From assembly GCA_937128785.1 (NCBI GenBank), contig CAKZMS010000066.1, positions 1 to 6,004 of the forward strand: DNA of 6,004 nt, given 5' to 3'. This DNA is from an uncultured Opitutaceae bacterium (GTDB lineage Bacteria; Verrucomicrobiota; Verrucomicrobiia; Opitutales; Opitutaceae). This document shows positions 5,790-6,004 of the stretch, piece by piece (positions within the stretch are counted from its first letter, which is position 1; the number at the start of each line of letters is the position of its first letter). The notes beneath the pieces are model-generated. The model saw only the letters and a program-made list of their open reading frames with translations. It had not been told where the DNA came from and did no database searches. The position numbers were made by a program, and so were the translations under genes.

Positions 5790-6004
5790 ATGGACATGCT
5801 GATTCAATTCGCGCCGACGACCGGAATCGCCGGCATGACCTGGGGAAGTGCCATCATGATCGTGGTGGGCTTAGTGTTCATCACCTTGGCCATTGTGAAG
5901 GACTACGAGCCGTTGCTGCTCGTGCCCATCGGATTTGGTATCGTGGTGGGCAACATCCCGTATGCCGAAGGCATGCCGCTGGCCTTCGCCAACCACCTCC
6001 TGAT
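5790..6004 (+). CDS. mmdB: Sodium-pump decarboxylase beta subunit, N-terminal 71 residues (cut by window end)
   Basis: The first 71 residues match the start of the OadB/MmdB/GcdB family, the integral membrane subunit that decarboxylates carboxybiotin and exports Na+. Visible are a first membrane helix (~17-36, MTWGSAIMIVVGLVFITLAI), the highly conserved KDYEPLLLVPIGFGIVVGNIP (37-57) covering a second hydrophobic segment, and the start of the following loop. The family's catalytic Asp and Ser residues lie further downstream, outside the window. The gene begins 24 bases after mmdC and has its own GAGGA site. Full-length members have about 370-430 residues, so most of the gene is missing here only because the window ends. 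Which substrate the complex uses is read from mmdA and gene order, not from this fragment. Confidence 0.92.
   Translation, partial: MDMLIQFAPTTGIAGMTWGSAIMIVVGLVFITLAIVKDYEPLLLVPIGFGIVVGNIPYAEGMPLAFANHLL

Overview
The window is ordinary-density bacterial chromosome, roughly 55-60% GC by eye. It carries two divergent gene groups plus a tRNA gene. The protein families (stand-alone H-NOX, HNOBA-PAS-GAF sensor, ABM-domain protein at the head of a sodium-pump decarboxylase operon) and the high-GC codon use suggest a Gram-negative that makes or uses propionate. My best guess is Verrucomicrobiota (Opitutaceae-like), but this is inferred from gene style, not from a marker gene.

Left half, minus strand (1-2749), in order of transcription. 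A small BamE/SmpA-like putative lipoprotein lies at 2333-2749. It is followed by a tRNA-Glu(TTC) gene (2103-2180) with its own promoter candidate and a strong intrinsic terminator (2071-2097). Next comes a heme NO-binding H-NOX protein (1431-1973), overlapped by 7 bases by a sensor gene that runs off the left edge (1437 to 1). The sensor's N-terminus is an HNOBA domain, the region that follows the H-NOX domain in soluble guanylate cyclase. It is followed by a coiled coil, a LOV-like PAS without the photoactive cysteine, and a GAF domain. Together these two genes form an NO-sensing module; the output domain lies outside the window. The last ~75 bases at the left edge look frameshifted.

Right half, plus strand (3037-6004). 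After a 287-base divergent intergenic region holding an 8-bp-arm inverted repeat, a 95-residue ABM-domain protein is followed closely by four genes in the order carboxyltransferase (mmdA), membrane gamma subunit (OadG/MmdD type), biotin carrier (mmdC) and sodium-pump beta subunit (mmdB, cut by the right edge). This is the mmdADCB order of a Na+-translocating methylmalonyl-CoA decarboxylase. MmdA moves the carboxyl group of methylmalonyl-CoA to biotin on MmdC, MmdB decarboxylates the carboxybiotin and exports Na+, and the gamma subunit anchors and assembles the complex. The result is propionyl-CoA and a sodium gradient.

I see no CRISPR array, IS element, phage gene or clearly undescribed system. 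The points most worth following up are the split sGC-like NO sensor, the apparent frameshift in its partner, and the ABM-domain gene leading the mmd operon.
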